Positions 62,068-64,000 of a stretch of 64,000 nt of DNA are shown piece after piece. The stretch is from the NCBI GenBank assembly GCA_945897725.1, contig CAMDFR010000011.1, forward strand, positions 25,651 to 89,650. The letters run 5' to 3'. The stretch is from Chitinophaga pinensis (GTDB lineage Bacteria; Bacteroidota; Bacteroidia; Chitinophagales; CAMDFR01). Both the position numbers and the translations under genes were made by a program. The stretch's first letter is position 1. Each line of letters begins with the position of its first letter. The notes under the pieces are model-generated. The model was not told where the DNA came from. It saw only the letters and a list, made by a program, of their open reading frames with translations, and searched no databases.

Positions 62068-62167
62068 TAATCTTTTTTTAGAAAAACGATACTAAATTAT
62101 TTATTTTTTTTGATGACTTTTATATAAGAACTAAGCCCATGATAAACAGGTATCTAGGTAGGGTAAA

Positions 62168-62707
62168 TTACTTCTCCACAATCACTCCACTTGCCATAAA
62201 GGTTAGTTCTACTTTAGTTTCTGTGATTTTTTCTATCTCTTCTTTGCTTTTACCTCCGTCTGCGGCATAATGTTTCAACTCTTTTATACTAGTGGTATCG
62301 CTTTTAATTTCTCCTTCAATGACTACATTTTTCCCTTTAATATCACGAGGAACAAAAAATGCATAGTCTTTAAAGTGTACCATCATTGGCCCTTCTGAGC
62401 CATTGTCGAGCGACATCCAGCAACCTTTTTGTTCGCAAACTTCTAAAACTTTTCCTTTTAATTTAACCGTTTGAGCAGCTTTTCTGTCATACGATTTAGT
62501 AAATTCTGTCAAGGAAACAGCGGCATCTCTGGTAATGACATCACCAAATCCACCCTTAGCATTTGGCTTTGCATATTCTTTATCTTTAGAAGCGTAGCAT
62601 TCTTCCTCTACATTCTTCACTTCACTTGTTTTTTTTGAAGCTGAGTTGCAAGCAGCACCTAGCATTAAAGTGCTTAGTAACATTGGGAAAATTAGTCTTT
62701 TCATCAT
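62168..62707 (-). CDS. DUF4920 lipoprotein
   Basis: A 179-residue lipoprotein (signal with LGAAC lipobox) of the DUF4920 family. The conserved segment is VKLKGKVLEVCEQKGCWMSLDNG, in an OB-like beta fold, followed by VHFKDYAFFVPRDIKGKNVVIEGE. The paired Cys in CEQKGC may bind metal or form a disulfide; the function is unknown. It begins 6 bases after the flavoprotein gene on the same strand, so the two form an operon. Confidence 0.88.
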   Translation of the reverse strand: MMKRLIFPMLLSTLMLGAACNSASKKTSEVKNVEEECYASKDKEYAKPNAKGGFGDVITRDAAVSLTEFTKSYDRKAAQTVKLKGKVLEVCEQKGCWMSLDNGSEGPMMVHFKDYAFFVPRDIKGKNVVIEGEIKSDTTSIKELKHYAADGGKSKEEIEKITETKVELTFMASGVIVEK

Positions 62708-62713
62708 TTTTTT

Positions 62714-63949
62714 TTAATTAAATAATAGTTTAAAATAAAATTTTGGATCCTTAAATTTAGCTCTTAAATCCACATCTTCAAACATAGTGGAAATTAAATT
62801 TTGTAATTCTTTATTTTTTGTTGCTTTGTTTACTACATAATTAAAAAGCCAAGGATACATCACTAAGCTTTGTAATTGGGTACTCATTTGCAACTCAGGC
62901 CCTAGTCTTCGATACACTTCCTTGTCATAAGACGAGAGCATCTTTGCGCTACAATCATTATCTCGTATAGCATTTTCAATAGTGTCAGCTGCTACCATCC
63001 CACTCAGCATGGCATTGCCGATGCCTTCGCCTGTAAATGGATCAATCAAAGCTGCGGCATCTCCACACAACAGGAAGTTATCTCCATGAAGTTTTCTTTT
63101 TCTTGTACCCATTGGTAAGCTGCAAAGACTTATTTTATCTACTAAAGTAGCCTCTTTGAATCGTTCTTTAAATTGTGGAAGGGCGAGTACTTTATCCAAT
63201 AGATGTGGCAACTTTAGCTTCTTTTTTGCCACTACATCTGCTCTAATACCTAAGCCAACATTTGCTTGTCCATTCGGCAAAGGAAAAATCCAAAAATATC
63301 CGGGCAATAAATCTTTAATAAAGTGAAGCTCTATAAAATTATCTTCATCAAGGCCTTTTACATTGTTATAGTATGCTCTTAGACCAAAGCAATTTTCTTT
63401 ATTAGATATTGAAAAGTTCAATGTTTTCTTTGAAAACGAGGAGTTCGCTCCATCACATGCCACCACAATAGATGCATTCAATTCAAGTTGTCCATCTTTG
63501 GTGCTAAAACGGTATCCATTCTCAATTTTTTCTGCGTCTCTCAGTGAGCAGTTTTCAATCAATTCGATGCACTCGTTTTTTTTTAACTCCTCAATCATGA
63601 AATTATCAAAATCGATTCGCTTAGCTACAAAACCTGGAGCTCGTAGCAGTTCTTTGTAATTCTTTTTGAAAGGTATTCGTAAACATTTATCATTTGGTGC
63701 AATAAAGTTGACACCAAACGAACCGACCTGTATATCAGACTTAGCAAGCTTTTCAATAAATGTTGAGTCGTATTTCTTTAAGACTTCTACTACCTTTCCA
63801 CTTAGGGCATCACCACAAATCTTATCACGAGGAAACTGTTCCTTGTCTACGATGACACAAGGGATGTTTTTTTTGGCTAAGAACAATGCAGTACTAACGC
63901 CTGCTGGCCCTGCACCTACAATTAAAACCTTAGTGTGAATCGTCTTCAT
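62714..63949 (-). CDS. Geranylgeranyl-reductase-like FAD-dependent oxidoreductase
   Basis: A 411-residue flavoprotein of the geranylgeranyl reductase / PHBH-like family. The FAD site is VGAGPAGVSTALFLAKK (11-27), followed by PRDKICGDALSG (family motif CGxxL/S), VVACDGANSSF and the second FAD contact LLCGDAAALIDPFTGEGIGNAM. Such enzymes hydrogenate isoprenoid chains or hydroxylate aromatic rings. Given the mevalonate pathway here, an isoprenoid substrate such as menaquinone side chain is plausible but unproven. The start is 51 bases from the window edge, so the gene is complete. Confidence 0.9.
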   Translation of the reverse strand: MKTIHTKVLIVGAGPAGVSTALFLAKKNIPCVIVDKEQFPRDKICGDALSGKVVEVLKKYDSTFIEKLAKSDIQVGSFGVNFIAPNDKCLRIPFKKNYKELLRAPGFVAKRIDFDNFMIEELKKNECIELIENCSLRDAEKIENGYRFSTKDGQLELNASIVVACDGANSSFSKKTLNFSISNKENCFGLRAYYNNVKGLDEDNFIELHFIKDLLPGYFWIFPLPNGQANVGLGIRADVVAKKKLKLPHLLDKVLALPQFKERFKEATLVDKISLCSLPMGTRKRKLHGDNFLLCGDAAALIDPFTGEGIGNAMLSGMVAADTIENAIRDNDCSAKMLSSYDKEVYRRLGPELQMSTQLQSLVMYPWLFNYVVNKATKNKELQNLISTMFEDVDLRAKFKDPKFYFKLLFN

Positions 63950-64000
63950 TAAAATATAACTGCAGCTCTTAAATAAATAGAAGAAGAAGTAAAATGATTG

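Overview
The window is chromosomal DNA of an AT-rich member of the Bacteroidota. The evidence is: C-terminal type IX secretion (T9SS) sorting domains of both type A and type B on large secreted proteins; start sites preceded on both strands by the Bacteroidota -7 element TAnnTTTG instead of Shine-Dalgarno sequences; an LptA/MlaD/amidase group divergent from LptD; and a tyrosine-ammonia-lyase/ketosynthase locus of the flexirubin (aryl polyene-type) kind. I cannot place it below phylum with certainty; Chitinophagales/Saprospirales-like or Flavobacteriia-like lineages would fit. There is no rRNA, CRISPR array, transposase or phage gene.

Layout. 1-5016: end of a T9SS adhesin-like protein, a polysaccharide flippase and two SAM methyltransferases (surface glycan). 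5017-5462: spacer with a terminator and a GC-richer structured element. 5463-8255: a large secreted beta-propeller protein. 8252-13282 (minus): amidohydrolase, DacB-type PBP4, an SDR oxidoreductase and chorismate synthase; hutI is divergent. 14709-15566: an 858-bp spacer packed with repeats, followed by pbpC. 17940-22868: a redox/sulfur group (methyltransferase, rhodanese, ArsR regulator with a CxC site, MsrB lipoprotein, DUF1415, metallo-beta-lactamase plus two rhodaneses, rhodanese-thioredoxin). 23073-24443 (minus): PAP2 and crotonase. 24541-33230: envelope biogenesis (secreted unknown, L,D-transpeptidase lipoprotein, LptA-like, MlaD-like, amidase with SPOR, LptD). 33371-36976: a cupredoxin/Calx-beta/lamin-tail T9SS protein.

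37194-43830 is a compact pigment locus: a C45 autoproteolytic acyltransferase divergent from tyrosine ammonia-lyase, FabG-type ketoreductase, ketosynthase, acyl carrier protein and an LpxL-like acyltransferase. It is followed directly by a mevalonate-pathway group (class II HMG-CoA reductase, GHMP kinase, diphosphomevalonate decarboxylase; 43997-47470). 47761-53584 carries a membrane histidine kinase, a secreted M23 peptidase, an OmpR-family regulator, thioredoxin reductase and a haem-binding protein. 53838-57735 is gyrA plus a TPR protein. 57930-61872 holds a Nudix hydrolase and the YqgE, DUF4105, esterase and lgt genes. The end is a tRNA-Lys(UUU) and a minus-strand pair (geranylgeranyl-reductase-like flavoprotein and DUF4920 lipoprotein).

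The least explained material is not protein-coding. Three contiguous 80-bp repeats are bracketed by identical 29-bp sequences (15024-15358), with a degenerate inverted copy of part of the unit nearby. Two related hairpin elements sit upstream of unrelated genes (about 5215-5340 and 15400-15476). Two copies of a palindromic element lie directly after the stop codons of hutI and a response regulator.
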